A DNA stretch of 7,420 nt from Gammaproteobacteria bacterium (GTDB lineage: Bacteria; Pseudomonadota; Gammaproteobacteria; Pseudomonadales; Azotimanducaceae). Location of the stretch: positions 1-7,420 of the forward strand of contig JAPPHP010000287.1 of NCBI GenBank assembly GCA_028821035.1, given 5' to 3'. This document shows positions 1 through 7,420 of this stretch, one piece after another. Below the pieces are notes generated by a model. That model had not been told where the DNA came from and made no database searches. It saw only the letters and a program-made list of their open reading frames with translations. The stretch's first letter is position 1. Every line of letters begins with the position of its first letter. Made by a program: the position numbers and the translations under genes.

Positions 1-2249
1 GCCTCTGGCCCCAGCCCAAGCCGTTCCGGCACGGCGTCGGGCATCGCCCTGTCGGGCGCAGTACGACGCCCTGCCAGCACCACGGGATCGAGGTCCGGCG
101 ACTCGGCGGCAACGTCCGTTATGCCGCGGGAAACGTCCGCCTCCGTCCCCACGTGGATGAAGAAGTTGCCGTCGTCGTCGACCGTGAGCGCGTCGTCGGG
201 CCCGGCGAGCACCGTCGTGGTGGCCTCTTCGACCAGGGCGGGACCGTCGATACGGTGCCCGGGGCGCACTCCCGCGCCGTCGTACACGGGCGTTGGCTGC
301 CACCCATGGCGGCCGTGCCAGACGCGGCGGGTCTCGGCGGGAGTGGGTTGCCCGGCGGCCGCCGCGCCGCCCGACACCGCGACTTCGCCGGTCGAGCCCC
401 GCGCGGTGAGGCGAAGCGACGCCACCAGGATCGTGCCGCCGCGCTGGATGTGGCCGTAGAGGCGCCGGTACTCGATTTCGAAGGCGGTCCGTACGGCGGA
501 AGGGTCCATGCGGCCTTCCGGCACCGGCACGCGGATGTTCCAGAGCTGCCCCGGATGATGCAGCTCCAGTTCATGGTGGAGGACGATGTCCCCGGGCTCG
601 AAACCCTCGCGCCCCAGGACCTCGATCGCCTGCGCGTTCAGGCTGGCGAAACCCGCGTCGACGTCCGTCGCCGCGACCTCGTCGATCGAACCGGTCAGGA
701 AGCGCACGAAGTCCTGGCGGATGTCGGCATGCAGCATGCCCACCGCGCATAGGGCTCCCGCATCCCTCGGCACGTAGACGCGGTGGCAGCCGAGGCCTTT
801 CGCGACCGCCGCGCCGTGCATCGGGCCCGCGCCGCCGGCGGCCACCAGCGTGAAGCGCCGGGGCGAGTGGCCGCGTTCGATCGAGATGTGCTCGACGGCG
901 TGGAGCACGTGCTGCTCGACCAGGTCGACGATGCCGGCGGCGGCCTCTTCGACCGGCAGCCCGAGCGGCTCGGCGACTTCGGACCGAATGGCGTCCCGGG
1001 CGGCGTCCAGGTCCAGGTCGAGGGTGCCCCCCGGCGACTTTCCTGGCCGCAGGCGCCCGAGCGCGAGTTGGGCGTCCGTGACCGTGGGCCGGCCGCCGCC
1101 CCTGCCGTAGCAGGCAGGGCCCGGATCGGCGCCGGCGCCTTCCGGCCCCACGTACAGGAGCCCCGCGTTGTCCACGCCGGCTATCGTGCCGCCGCCGGCG
1201 CCGACCGTGTGGATGTCGATGGCCGGGGTCGAGACGTCGTACCCCGCGACCGTGATGTCGTCGCGCGTGGCGACGGCGCCACCCGACATCAGGAGCACGT
1301 CGCAGGACGTCCCGCCGATCTCCATGGAGATCAGGTTGCCGGCGAGGGCGTCGTCGGCCGTCTCGCGATCGACGGCATCCCGGTACAGGTTCAGCGCCCC
1401 CACCGCCGCGGCCGGGCCGCTGAGGAGAAGGTTGACCGGGCGTTCGGTGAGCTGTCCGACGGAGGCGGCGCCGCCGTTCGACTGCAGCAGGAGGATGGGC
1501 CGTGGCAGTCCGAGGCCGGTGAGTTCCTCATCCAGGGCGCGCAGGTAGCTGGCGATACGGGGCAGGAGGGCCGCGTTGACCACGGCGGTCGATGTCCTTT
1601 CGTACTCGCCCATGCGCGGGGAGACCGACGCGGAGGTGGTGGTCCAGTCCCCCGTCCATTTCTGCGCGAGGGCGTCGGCGACCGCGCGCTCGTGCGTGTC
1701 GTTGAGGAAGCTGTTCAACAGGGTGACCGCGACGGCGTCGACCCCTTCGGCCTCGAAGTCGGCCGCGATGGCGTCGAGTTCGTCCAGATCGAGGGGCGCG
1801 ATTTCCGTCCCGGCGGCGTCGATGCGTCCCGGGACGGCCTTGCGCAGATAGCGGGGGACGAGCACGGGAGCGTAGGGCTCCCGGTGATTGAACTGGTCCT
1901 CGCGCAGGCCGCGCCGGATCTCGAGGGTGTCCCGGAAGCCCTCCGTGGCGATCAGGCCGACCCGGGCGCCCTTGCCCTCGAGCAGCGTGTTCGTCGCGAC
2001 CGTCGAGCCGTGCACGAACAGGACACACGACGCCAGGACCTCCCGCACGGATACCCCGAGGTCCGCGGCCAGTCGCTCGACCGCCGCGACGACGCCGCGG
2101 CTCGGGTCCGCCGGAACGGAGGGTACCTTGGCGACCCAGGTCGCGCCGGCGGCGTCCGCCAGCACGAGATCGGTGAACGTGCCCCCGACATCGACGCCGA
2201 TGCGCCAGGGGGCGGCCGGCATCCCGCGTGCGCCCCGGTCAGCCGACAT
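1..2249 (-). CDS. hyuA: Hydantoinase/oxoprolinase family A subunit (HyuA), 3' end outside window
   Basis: Members of this ASKHA-fold family use ATP to open cyclic amides such as hydantoins or 5-oxoproline, or act in carboxylases such as acetone carboxylase, usually with a HyuB partner in the cytoplasm. At least 749 codons are open. The N-terminal domain has the phosphate loop DVGGTFTD (20-27) and HGSTVATNTLLE (80-91). The main domain has LSGPAAAVGA (276-285), EIGGTSCDV (310-318), TVGAGGG (348-354), GPACYGRGGG (377-386) and GGAGPMHG (472-479). The C-terminal domain ends near FFIHVG, about residue 700, the usual family length. The frame then stays open for about 49 more residues to the window edge. 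The ATG at 2249 lies 6 nt after the oxygenase-like gene's stop and just ahead of the phosphate loop; no strong ribosome site is visible, so translational coupling is likely. A hyuB gene is expected next, off the window. The family call is firm; the substrate is unknown. Confidence 0.93.
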   Translation of the reverse strand, partial: MSADRGARGMPAAPWRIGVDVGGTFTDLVLADAAGATWVAKVPSVPADPSRGVVAAVERLAADLGVSVREVLASCVLFVHGSTVATNTLLEGKGARVGLIATEGFRDTLEIRRGLREDQFNHREPYAPVLVPRYLRKAVPGRIDAAGTEIAPLDLDELDAIAADFEAEGVDAVAVTLLNSFLNDTHERAVADALAQKWTGDWTTTSASVSPRMGEYERTSTAVVNAALLPRIASYLRALDEELTGLGLPRPILLLQSNGGAASVGQLTERPVNLLLSGPAAAVGALNLYRDAVDRETADDALAGNLISMEIGGTSCDVLLMSGGAVATRDDITVAGYDVSTPAIDIHTVGAGGGTIAGVDNAGLLYVGPEGAGADPGPACYGRGGGRPTVTDAQLALGRLRPGKSPGGTLDLDLDAARDAIRSEVAEPLGLPVEEAAAGIVDLVEQHVLHAVEHISIERGHSPRRFTLVAAGGAGPMHGAAVAKGLGCHRVYVPRDAGALCAVGMLHADIRQDFVRFLTGSIDEVAATDVDAGFASLNAQAIEVLGREGFEPGDIVLHHELELHHPGQLWNIRVPVPEGRMDPSAVRTAFEIEYRRLYGHIQRGGTILVASLRLTARGSTGEVAVSGGAAAAGQPTPAETRRVWHGRHGWQPTPVYDGAGVRPGHRIDGPALVEEATTTVLAGPDDALTVDDDGNFFIHVGTEADVSRGITDVAAESPDLDPVVLAGRRTAPDRAMPDAVPERLGLGPE

Positions 2250-2255
2250 GGTCCG

Positions 2256-3122
2256 TCAGTCGGTCACGTAGCACAGCACGCGCAACTCGATGCTCCGGCG
2301 GGCGGGAGAGGCGGGATCCGCCACCGGGTTCGCGAAGGCGGCGTGGGGGCAGGCGTTCCCTATCACGCCGGCGGAGTCGTAGGCTTTCAGGACCAGGACC
2401 TCGTCCGGCGTCATGCGCGGGTAGTAGAACCATCGCTGCCCCGGCGAGAACTTCACGCTGAAGGTGTCGATGCCTATGTCGTGCCAACTGTAGTTGGGGG
2501 CGCCGTACCCGTAGACCACGGTCTCGAAGAGGTCGGTTTCCCGCACGGACCGGGCGTCGCAGACCGCCAGCGGGTAGTCGTCCACGACCGCGCTCAGGCC
2601 GCGCCAGAAGTTCAGCGAGATCGTCCTCGACGCCGCCTCCGGCGGCCGCTCGCCATGCAGGGCCAGGTATTCCGACCACGTCGAGTTGTCGGTGTAGTCC
2701 ATGTGGGCGGACCCGATGTAGCCGCCGCCTTGCGCTTCTCCGGTGACGGTGGGCCGTCCGTCCGTACCGCCGCCGGAGATCTGCCGGCCCGGTTCGCGGA
2801 TGAGGTGATCGAACGTGAAGGTCGCCGACGCGCCGGTCAGCTCCCGGGCGAGCGCCTTGCACTCTTCGTAGTAGACGCGCATGACTTCGTCGTTGTCGAG
2901 GAAGTCGGTTACGGTGGAAGGGCGCCGGAACAGCCCGAAACCGCTGGTCTCGAGGCCGGTGTCATCCTCCAGCCGCGCGTCCCGGATCGTGGTGGCCGCG
3001 GGCTGCGAGCCGTACTCGGCCAGGGTCGCTGGAGCCCGCATGTCATAGGTGCGCGGCGGATGCGTCGTAATGTCTCCCGCATCGGCGGGGAAGTACCCGA
3101 TCTCGCTTACGACCTCGCTCAT
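2256..3122 (-). CDS. CmcJ/NvfI (AsaB-like) family putative Fe(II)/2-oxoglutarate oxygenase
   Basis: The predicted protein has 288 residues and resembles the CmcJ/NvfI/AsaB-like group, whose studied fungal member NvfI is a non-haem iron, 2-oxoglutarate-dependent oxygenase; CmcJ itself is from cephamycin synthesis. Visible hallmarks are an HxD pair in SAHMDYTD (H140, D142), a family-style block with NFWRGLSAVVDDYPLAVCD, then WFYYPRMTPDEVLVLKAYDS, a distal histidine in CPHAAF (H260), and a C-terminal RRSIELRVL segment (R275/R276, R281) that could hold the co-substrate arginine. H140, D142 and H260 would form the iron facial triad (inference from family pattern). The start is the ATG at 3122, overlapping the previous gene's stop as ATGA. 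The frame is open further upstream to 3308, but that part lies inside the SnoaL-like gene. The stop is 6 nt before hyuA. The reaction could be hydroxylation, desaturation or ring formation; the substrate is unknown. Confidence 0.85.
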   Translation of the reverse strand: MSEVVSEIGYFPADAGDITTHPPRTYDMRAPATLAEYGSQPAATTIRDARLEDDTGLETSGFGLFRRPSTVTDFLDNDEVMRVYYEECKALARELTGASATFTFDHLIREPGRQISGGGTDGRPTVTGEAQGGGYIGSAHMDYTDNSTWSEYLALHGERPPEAASRTISLNFWRGLSAVVDDYPLAVCDARSVRETDLFETVVYGYGAPNYSWHDIGIDTFSVKFSPGQRWFYYPRMTPDEVLVLKAYDSAGVIGNACPHAAFANPVADPASPARRSIELRVLCYVTD

Positions 3123-3592
3123 GCCGTCAGATCCAGGAATGGCGTCTCCGCCCAGCCCTGATCGTAGGGAGAGAAGAAACGGGCCGTAAGCGAGACGTGC
3201 TGGAACTTCCAGGACCCTCCCCGCAGCACGATCCGGTCCACGTAGCGCCCCGTCAGCCAGACCGCGCGTTGTTCGCGCGCGAGGGTCGCCATCTGCAGGA
3301 GGTACCACCGACCCTCGGCCGCCTGCCCGTCGTCATCGAGCACGACGGACGAGTTCGTGACGTGGTGGATCGCGAAGGACATCACGTTCGGCATGTTCTC
3401 GAAGAACCTGCGCAGGCGGTCCCGACCTTCGAACCGGCCCAGTCTGCCGCCGTCCCAGACGCCGTCCTCGGTGAACAGGCTGCACAGACCGTCGGCGTCG
3501 TAGCCTTCGTCGCAGTAATCGCAGTACAGCGCCTTCAGACGGCGGATCTGCTCGATACTCTCCACGCGCTGCAGGCGCTGGGCAGTGTCCAT
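3119..3592 (-). CDS. SnoaL/BaiE-like NTF2-fold protein (possible dehydratase or isomerase)
   Basis: This 157-residue protein has the alpha+beta cone pattern of SnoaL-like/NTF2 domains: an N-terminal helix with ESIEQIRRLKALYCDYCDEG, then an acidic YDADGLCSLFTEDGVWDGG strand region, then GRFEGRDRLRRFF, IHHVTNSSV, and a final WKFQHVSLTARFFSPY strand. Y23, D28 and H76 are spaced 5 and 48 residues apart, the spacing I recall for the Y30/D35/H83 set of the bile-acid 7-alpha-dehydratase BaiE. This hints at general acid/base catalysis rather than a purely structural role. The start is the ATG at 3592, with GGGAA 8 nt upstream. A GTG at 3655 in the same frame would extend the protein, but it lacks family sequence and a properly spaced ribosome site. 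A 70-nt gap separates it from the GNAT gene. Its stop overlaps the oxygenase-like start, suggesting coupled expression. The fold is likely; the reaction is unproven. Confidence 0.85.
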   Translation of the reverse strand: MDTAQRLQRVESIEQIRRLKALYCDYCDEGYDADGLCSLFTEDGVWDGGRLGRFEGRDRLRRFFENMPNVMSFAIHHVTNSSVVLDDDGQAAEGRWYLLQMATLAREQRAVWLTGRYVDRIVLRGGSWKFQHVSLTARFFSPYDQGWAETPFLDLTA

Positions 3593-3662
3593 GGCCACGG
3601 TTCCCGCTCGATGGGCCGACAGGAGACTAGCACGCCAGTGCGGCGTTCCAGTCACTCCGCGA
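3593..3662 (-). other. 70-nt gap inside the minus-strand gene run
   Basis: This is the only gap over 10 nt inside the run. It lies between the GNAT stop and the SnoaL-like start. I see no terminator-type hairpin with a T run and no convincing -35/-10 pair on the minus strand. Its end nearest 3592 carries GGGAA, a plausible weak ribosome site for the SnoaL-like gene. The operon probably reads through. Confidence 0.5.
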
Positions 3663-4099
3663 TCAGAGTCTCATCCGCAACTCCGGCCCGACGACGGCCA
3701 GTCCGTAGCGCTCGTAGAACGGACGCGTGCGCTCCGTGGCGTCGATGTAGAGCCCGTACTCCGCGCACCCGCGTTCCCGCGCGTTGGCGATGCTGTGCTG
3801 CACGAGCAGGCCGCCCGCGTTGCGGCCGCGCGCCTCGGGCTCGACGAACAGTTCCTCGAGCTGGCAGTACTCGCCGCGGTAGCGCATGGCGAGGTTGTAG
3901 CTGACGGTGGCCATGCCGACCACGCGGTCGCCGTCATCGCGGTCGACGGCCACGAATACCTCCCCCCGCTCGTGGTCGAGCAGCCGTTCGAAGACGGCGC
4001 GCTCGCCTTCGGCCAGGTCTGCGGGCGCGTTGCGGGCGAGGAACAGCAGCTCGACGCAGCGATCCATGTCTCCTGCTTCGGCCGTGCGTATCGAGATCG

Positions 4100-4103
<4 letters not shown>
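3663..4103 (-). CDS. GNAT family N-acetyltransferase
   Basis: This 146-residue protein is a single GNAT domain, the fold that moves an acetyl group from acetyl-CoA to an amine. It opens with TISIRTAEAGDMDRCVELL, typical of the first strand and helix. The central strands hold GEVFVAVD and VVGMATVSYNLAMRY. Motif A is LEELFVEPEARGRNAGGLL, with the acetyl-CoA pyrophosphate loop at 92-97 (R-G-R-N-A-G); the first glycine of the usual R/Q-x-x-G-x-G/A is asparagine. The end has RTRPFYERYGL, the common motif B ending. The ATG at 4103 is supported by AGGAGG 7 nt upstream, inside the end of the aminotransferase gene, and forms an ATGA overlap with that gene's stop. The same frame is open back to 4367 without family sequence. 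A nearby ATG at 4107 is out of frame. Acetylation of the pathway amine or self-protection are both possible; the substrate is unknown. Confidence 0.9.
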
Positions 4104-5485
<1,382 letters not shown>

Positions 5486-5491
5486 GGGCCG

Positions 5492-5812
5492 CTAGCGCGT
5501 GAGGGATGCCGGCGTCGGCACGATCCGCGTCACGACATGTCCGTCGGGAGCGAGGACGTCGGAGACGCGGGGCCCGATGTCGTTCTTCATGGTGTCGCTC
5601 CCGTACACGGCCGCGTCCACGCGCTCCCGCTCGGCCTCGGACTCGAAGCGCCGCATCCAGACGTACACGGTCTCGTCTTCCTCGCCGCGGAAGGCGGCCG
5701 TGATGTTCATGCCGTGCGACTGCGCGAACGGGATGAACTCGCCCTCCATCAGCGCGAGCCAGGTGTCCATCTTGCCGGGCAGCACCTTGTACTGGCGCAA
5801 TTCGTAGAACAT
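5492..5812 (-). CDS. NIPSNAP family protein
   Basis: This 106-residue protein is first in the minus-strand run. NIPSNAP proteins are small ferredoxin-like-fold (dimeric alpha/beta-barrel type) proteins. In bacteria they often sit beside catabolic or tailoring enzymes, but a defined reaction is generally lacking. The family signature is the start MFYELRQYKVLPGKMDTWLA, followed by a strand giving AAFRGEEDETVYVWMRRFES with adjacent aromatic residues, and a late segment VLAPDGHVVTRIVPTP. I see no signal peptide or membrane segment. The ATG at 5812 follows GGAAGGA by 4 nt, the only good ribosome site ahead of it. The stop at 5492 is 6 nt before the aminotransferase ATG. Possible roles are a small enzyme, for example on a reactive pathway intermediate, or an accessory protein. 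The family call is good; the function is open. Confidence 0.88.
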   Translation of the reverse strand: MFYELRQYKVLPGKMDTWLALMEGEFIPFAQSHGMNITAAFRGEEDETVYVWMRRFESEAERERVDAAVYGSDTMKNDIGPRVSDVLAPDGHVVTRIVPTPASLTR

Positions 5813-5816
5813 GGGG

Positions 5817-5823
5817 TCCTTCC
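5817..5823 (-). promoter_or_regulatory. Shine-Dalgarno site for the NIPSNAP gene
   Basis: The minus strand reads GGAAGGA, then 4 nt, then ATG at 5812. This supports the start choice and marks the beginning of the operon's translated part. Confidence 0.7.
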
Positions 5824-5841
5824 GTAGCGGGCGGTGCGGCG

Positions 5842-5847
5842 ACTATA
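5842..5847 (-). promoter_or_regulatory. Possible -10 element for the minus-strand operon
   Basis: The minus strand reads TATAGT, five of six matches to TATAAT, about 30 nt before the NIPSNAP ATG. No good -35 hexamer is found 16-18 nt further upstream, so this is a weak call. If used, the leader would be only about 20-25 nt. Confidence 0.3.
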
Positions 5848-5882
5848 GCTTGCGCGTGCCCGGGACACCTACCGTCGAACCG

Positions 5883-5896
5883 CCGCCGACCGGCGG
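5883..5896. repeat. Short GC-rich inverted repeat between the divergent promoters
   Basis: CCGCCG and CGGCGG are perfect 6-bp arms separated by AC. The repeat lies roughly midway between the two -10-like sites, a suitable place for a shared operator. A repeat of this size is easily expected by chance in GC-rich DNA, and no regulator gene is in the window, so the role is only a suggestion. Confidence 0.3.
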
Positions 5897-5925
5897 ATAC
5901 CCGGCGCGGGTCAGCACCTGCGCGC

Positions 5926-5931
5926 TATACT
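5926..5931 (+). promoter_or_regulatory. Possible -10 element for the amidohydrolase gene
   Basis: TATACT matches TATAAT at five of six positions in an otherwise GC-rich stretch, 32 nt before the proposed CTG start and 22 nt before the ribosome site. No clear -35 hexamer is seen at normal spacing, so the promoter might need an activator or the match may be chance. Confidence 0.35.
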
Positions 5932-5953
5932 TTTCTGCCTCGGGTACAGCTCC

Positions 5954-5958
5954 GGAGG
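5954..5958 (+). promoter_or_regulatory. Shine-Dalgarno site that sets the amidohydrolase start at a CTG codon
   Basis: GGAGG is followed by 5 nt (TTCCC) and then CTG at 5964, which begins the conserved P-R-Y-D-L-L-L-K-G-G-T sequence. In this frame no ATG, GTG or TTG lies between the ribosome site and the conserved N-terminus, nor in the roughly 70 nt upstream that I read. Confidence 0.75.
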
Positions 5959-5963
5959 TTCCC

Positions 5964-7420
5964 CTGCCTCGGTACGATCTTCTCCTCAAGGGCGGCACCG
6001 TCATCGACGGGCAGCGCACGCCGCGTTACACCGGCGACGTCGCGATCGCGGACGGTCGCATCGCGCAGATCGGCAGCGTGTCCGAGTCGGACGCGAAGCG
6101 CGTGTTCGACGCGCGCGACCTCGTCGTCGCCCCGGGCTTCATCGACCTGCACACCCATTTCGACTCGCAGATTTTCTGGGACCCGTGGTGCACGATGTCC
6201 GGGTGGCACGGCGTCACCTCCATCGTGATCGGCAACTGCGGATTCGGCTTCGCGCCGGTGGCGCCCGAGCACCGCGAGCGCGCCATGCTCACCCTCGAAC
6301 GCAACGAGGCGGTCCGGGCGACGACCATGGCCGCGGGCATGCCGTGGGACTGGGTCACGTTCCCCGAGTACCTCGACAGTGTCGAGCGCACGCGGAAGGG
6401 TGTGAACGTCCTCTCGTACATGGGTCTCGCGCCGGTGATGTCCTGGGTGATGGGGCAGGAGGACGCCAAGGGACGTCCCGCGACCGCCGAGGAGCAGGCC
6501 AGGATGGGCGCGCTGCTCGGCGAGGCGATGGACGCCGGCGCCTGCGGGTTCTCCGCGCAGATCCTGGGCCACGACAGCGTGCAGCGCGACTACGACGGCA
6601 CGCCCATGATCACGGACATCATGGCGCCGGACGACCTGCTCGCGTTCGCCCGCGTGCTCGGCGAGAAGGGGCGCGGGTTCATCCAGTTGCTGGGCGGGGA
6701 TTTCGATCTCTTCGAGAAGGTCGCCGAGGTCAGCGGCCGGCCGATCATCTACAACACGATCGAGTTCTCGCACGACCAGCACGGCAATACCTACGGCTCC
6801 TACCAGGACATCCTCCAGTGGCTCAACAAGGGGAACGCCCGTGGACTGCGTCTCTTCGGGCACGCGGTCACCTGTGACATCGACATGCAGTTCTCGCTCG
6901 AGGACTTCAACCTGTTCGACTCGATGGAGATCTGGCGCGACGTAACCCTCGGCAGCGTGCCCGAGCGCATGGCGAAGATGCGCGACCCCGAGCGGCGCCA
7001 GGCGCTCCGCGACGAGTTCGACCGCCTCGCGGAGCGACGCGAACGCCATCCGGACAAGCCGGTCGGGCTCTTCCTCAAGATCTCCGACATGCGGATCGCC
7101 GAAGCGCGCACCGCCGCGGTCCGTCCCCTGGAGGGCTATACGGTCGGCGAGGTCGCGGCTCGCGAGAACAAGCATCCGGTCGACACGTTCCTCGACACCG
7201 CGCTCTCCGAGGACCTCGGGACGTTCTTCACGAGCGACGCGCCGAAGACTTCGGAGGACGCCCTGCGCGAGGTCATCAGCTCTCCGTTCGTGCTCCCGGG
7301 GCTCTCCGACGGGGGCGCCCACATGAAGTTCCTGACCACCGGACGCTACGGGACGGATTTCATTGGGCGGCTCGTGCGCGACATGGGCCTGATGGACCTC
7401 GAGCAGGCGCACTGGCGGCT
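5964..7420 (+). CDS. N-acyl-D-amino-acid deacylase-type metal-dependent amidohydrolase, 3' end outside window
   Basis: This amidohydrolase-superfamily enzyme is expected to hydrolyse N-acyl-D-amino acids or related amides with zinc in the cytoplasm. In all, 485 codons are visible; larger family members are usually about 550-580 residues, so the last part is missing. The N-terminal beta sandwich has YDLLLKGGTVIDG (4-16) and ends in the PGFIDLHTHFDSQ strand, with metal ligands H63, H65 and D67 nearby. GNCGFGFAP (90-98) carries C92, matching the zinc-ligand cysteine of D-aminoacylase. H270 and H300 are 30 apart, like the H220/H250 pair I recall for that enzyme. SDGGAH (448-453) supplies the catalytic aspartate D449. 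An inserted segment at roughly 305-375 is rich in charged residues. The start appears to be CTG, set by GGAGG. It is divergent from the NIPSNAP operon and may share control with it. The exact acyl-amino-acid substrate is unknown. Confidence 0.92.
   Translation, partial: MPRYDLLLKGGTVIDGQRTPRYTGDVAIADGRIAQIGSVSESDAKRVFDARDLVVAPGFIDLHTHFDSQIFWDPWCTMSGWHGVTSIVIGNCGFGFAPVAPEHRERAMLTLERNEAVRATTMAAGMPWDWVTFPEYLDSVERTRKGVNVLSYMGLAPVMSWVMGQEDAKGRPATAEEQARMGALLGEAMDAGACGFSAQILGHDSVQRDYDGTPMITDIMAPDDLLAFARVLGEKGRGFIQLLGGDFDLFEKVAEVSGRPIIYNTIEFSHDQHGNTYGSYQDILQWLNKGNARGLRLFGHAVTCDIDMQFSLEDFNLFDSMEIWRDVTLGSVPERMAKMRDPERRQALRDEFDRLAERRERHPDKPVGLFLKISDMRIAEARTAAVRPLEGYTVGEVAARENKHPVDTFLDTALSEDLGTFFTSDAPKTSEDALREVISSPFVLPGLSDGGAHMKFLTTGRYGTDFIGRLVRDMGLMDLEQAHWR

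Larger units (their letters stand above)
5813..5963. promoter_or_regulatory. Divergent intergenic region between the NIPSNAP operon and the amidohydrolase
   Basis: These 151 nt separate two start codons facing away from each other, so promoters for both directions must lie here or within the genes. It contains one -10-like hexamer on each strand, a 6-bp inverted repeat between them, and a strong ribosome site at each end. It is locally more A/T-containing around 5842-5850 and 5926-5935 than the flanking genes. I see no small ORF or RNA-like structure. Confidence 0.7.

Noticed and set aside
783..3161. A 792-codon open frame on the plus strand
   Set aside because: It lies exactly opposite hyuA and the CmcJ-like gene, codon-for-codon with hyuA. 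Its translation is low-complexity (R, G, D, V, A rich) with no family motifs. Long antisense frames are expected in very GC-rich genes; the minus-strand products have clear domain motifs.
3123..3308. A longer CmcJ-like protein starting at 3308
   Set aside because: The added residues are read from within the SnoaL-like coding region and show no family sequence. The ATG at 3122 forms an ATGA overlap, the usual pattern in this operon.
3593..3655. A longer SnoaL-like protein from a GTG at 3655
   Set aside because: The extra 21 residues lack family character. The only nearby GGAG overlaps the GTG itself, while the ATG at 3592 has GGGAA at normal spacing.
3593..3662. An internal terminator or promoter in the 70-nt gap
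   Set aside because: I found no hairpin followed by a T run and no paired -35/-10 hexamers on the minus strand.
5925..7412. A 495-codon open frame on the minus strand opposite the amidohydrolase
   Set aside because: It is in register with the plus-strand codons and shows no family sequence, while the plus strand encodes HTH, NCG and SDGGAH metal-site motifs.

Overview
The window is GC-rich bacterial DNA, roughly two thirds or more G+C by eye, with strong third-position G/C bias and tight gene packing. It is most likely from a proteobacterium or another high-GC, probably environmental, lineage. Nothing seen fixes the taxon: there is no rRNA, tRNA or marker gene. I saw no mobile element, CRISPR array or RNA gene.

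Positions 5812 down to 1 hold one compact minus-strand gene run. In transcription order it is: a NIPSNAP-family protein (5812-5492), a class III PLP-dependent aminotransferase/aminomutase related to glutamate-1-semialdehyde aminomutase (5485-4100), a GNAT N-acetyltransferase (4103-3663), a SnoaL/BaiE-like NTF2-fold protein (3592-3119), a CmcJ/NvfI-like putative Fe(II)/2-oxoglutarate oxygenase (3122-2256), and a hydantoinase/oxoprolinase A subunit (HyuA, 2249 to beyond the left edge). Junctions are 6-nt gaps or 4-nt ATGA overlaps, except for one 70-nt gap between the GNAT and SnoaL-like genes. The run therefore reads as an operon.

Positions 5813-5963 are the only real intergenic region. It is a divergent promoter region with a -10-like hexamer facing each way and a short GC-rich inverted repeat between them. 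To the right, on the plus strand, is an N-acyl-D-amino-acid deacylase-type amidohydrolase (5964 to beyond the right edge). It appears to begin at a CTG codon behind a perfect GGAGG Shine-Dalgarno sequence.

The set combines an ATP-dependent cyclic-amide/hydantoin hydrolase subunit, an N-acyl-amino-acid hydrolase, an amine-transfer or amine-moving PLP enzyme, a probable oxygenase, a possible dehydratase/isomerase, an acetyltransferase and a small NIPSNAP protein. I infer a pathway acting on a nitrogen-containing (amino-acid-like, cyclic-amide or N-acyl) metabolite. It could be catabolic or could make or tailor a small molecule. The substrate cannot be read from sequence, and I do not recognise the combination as a named pathway.
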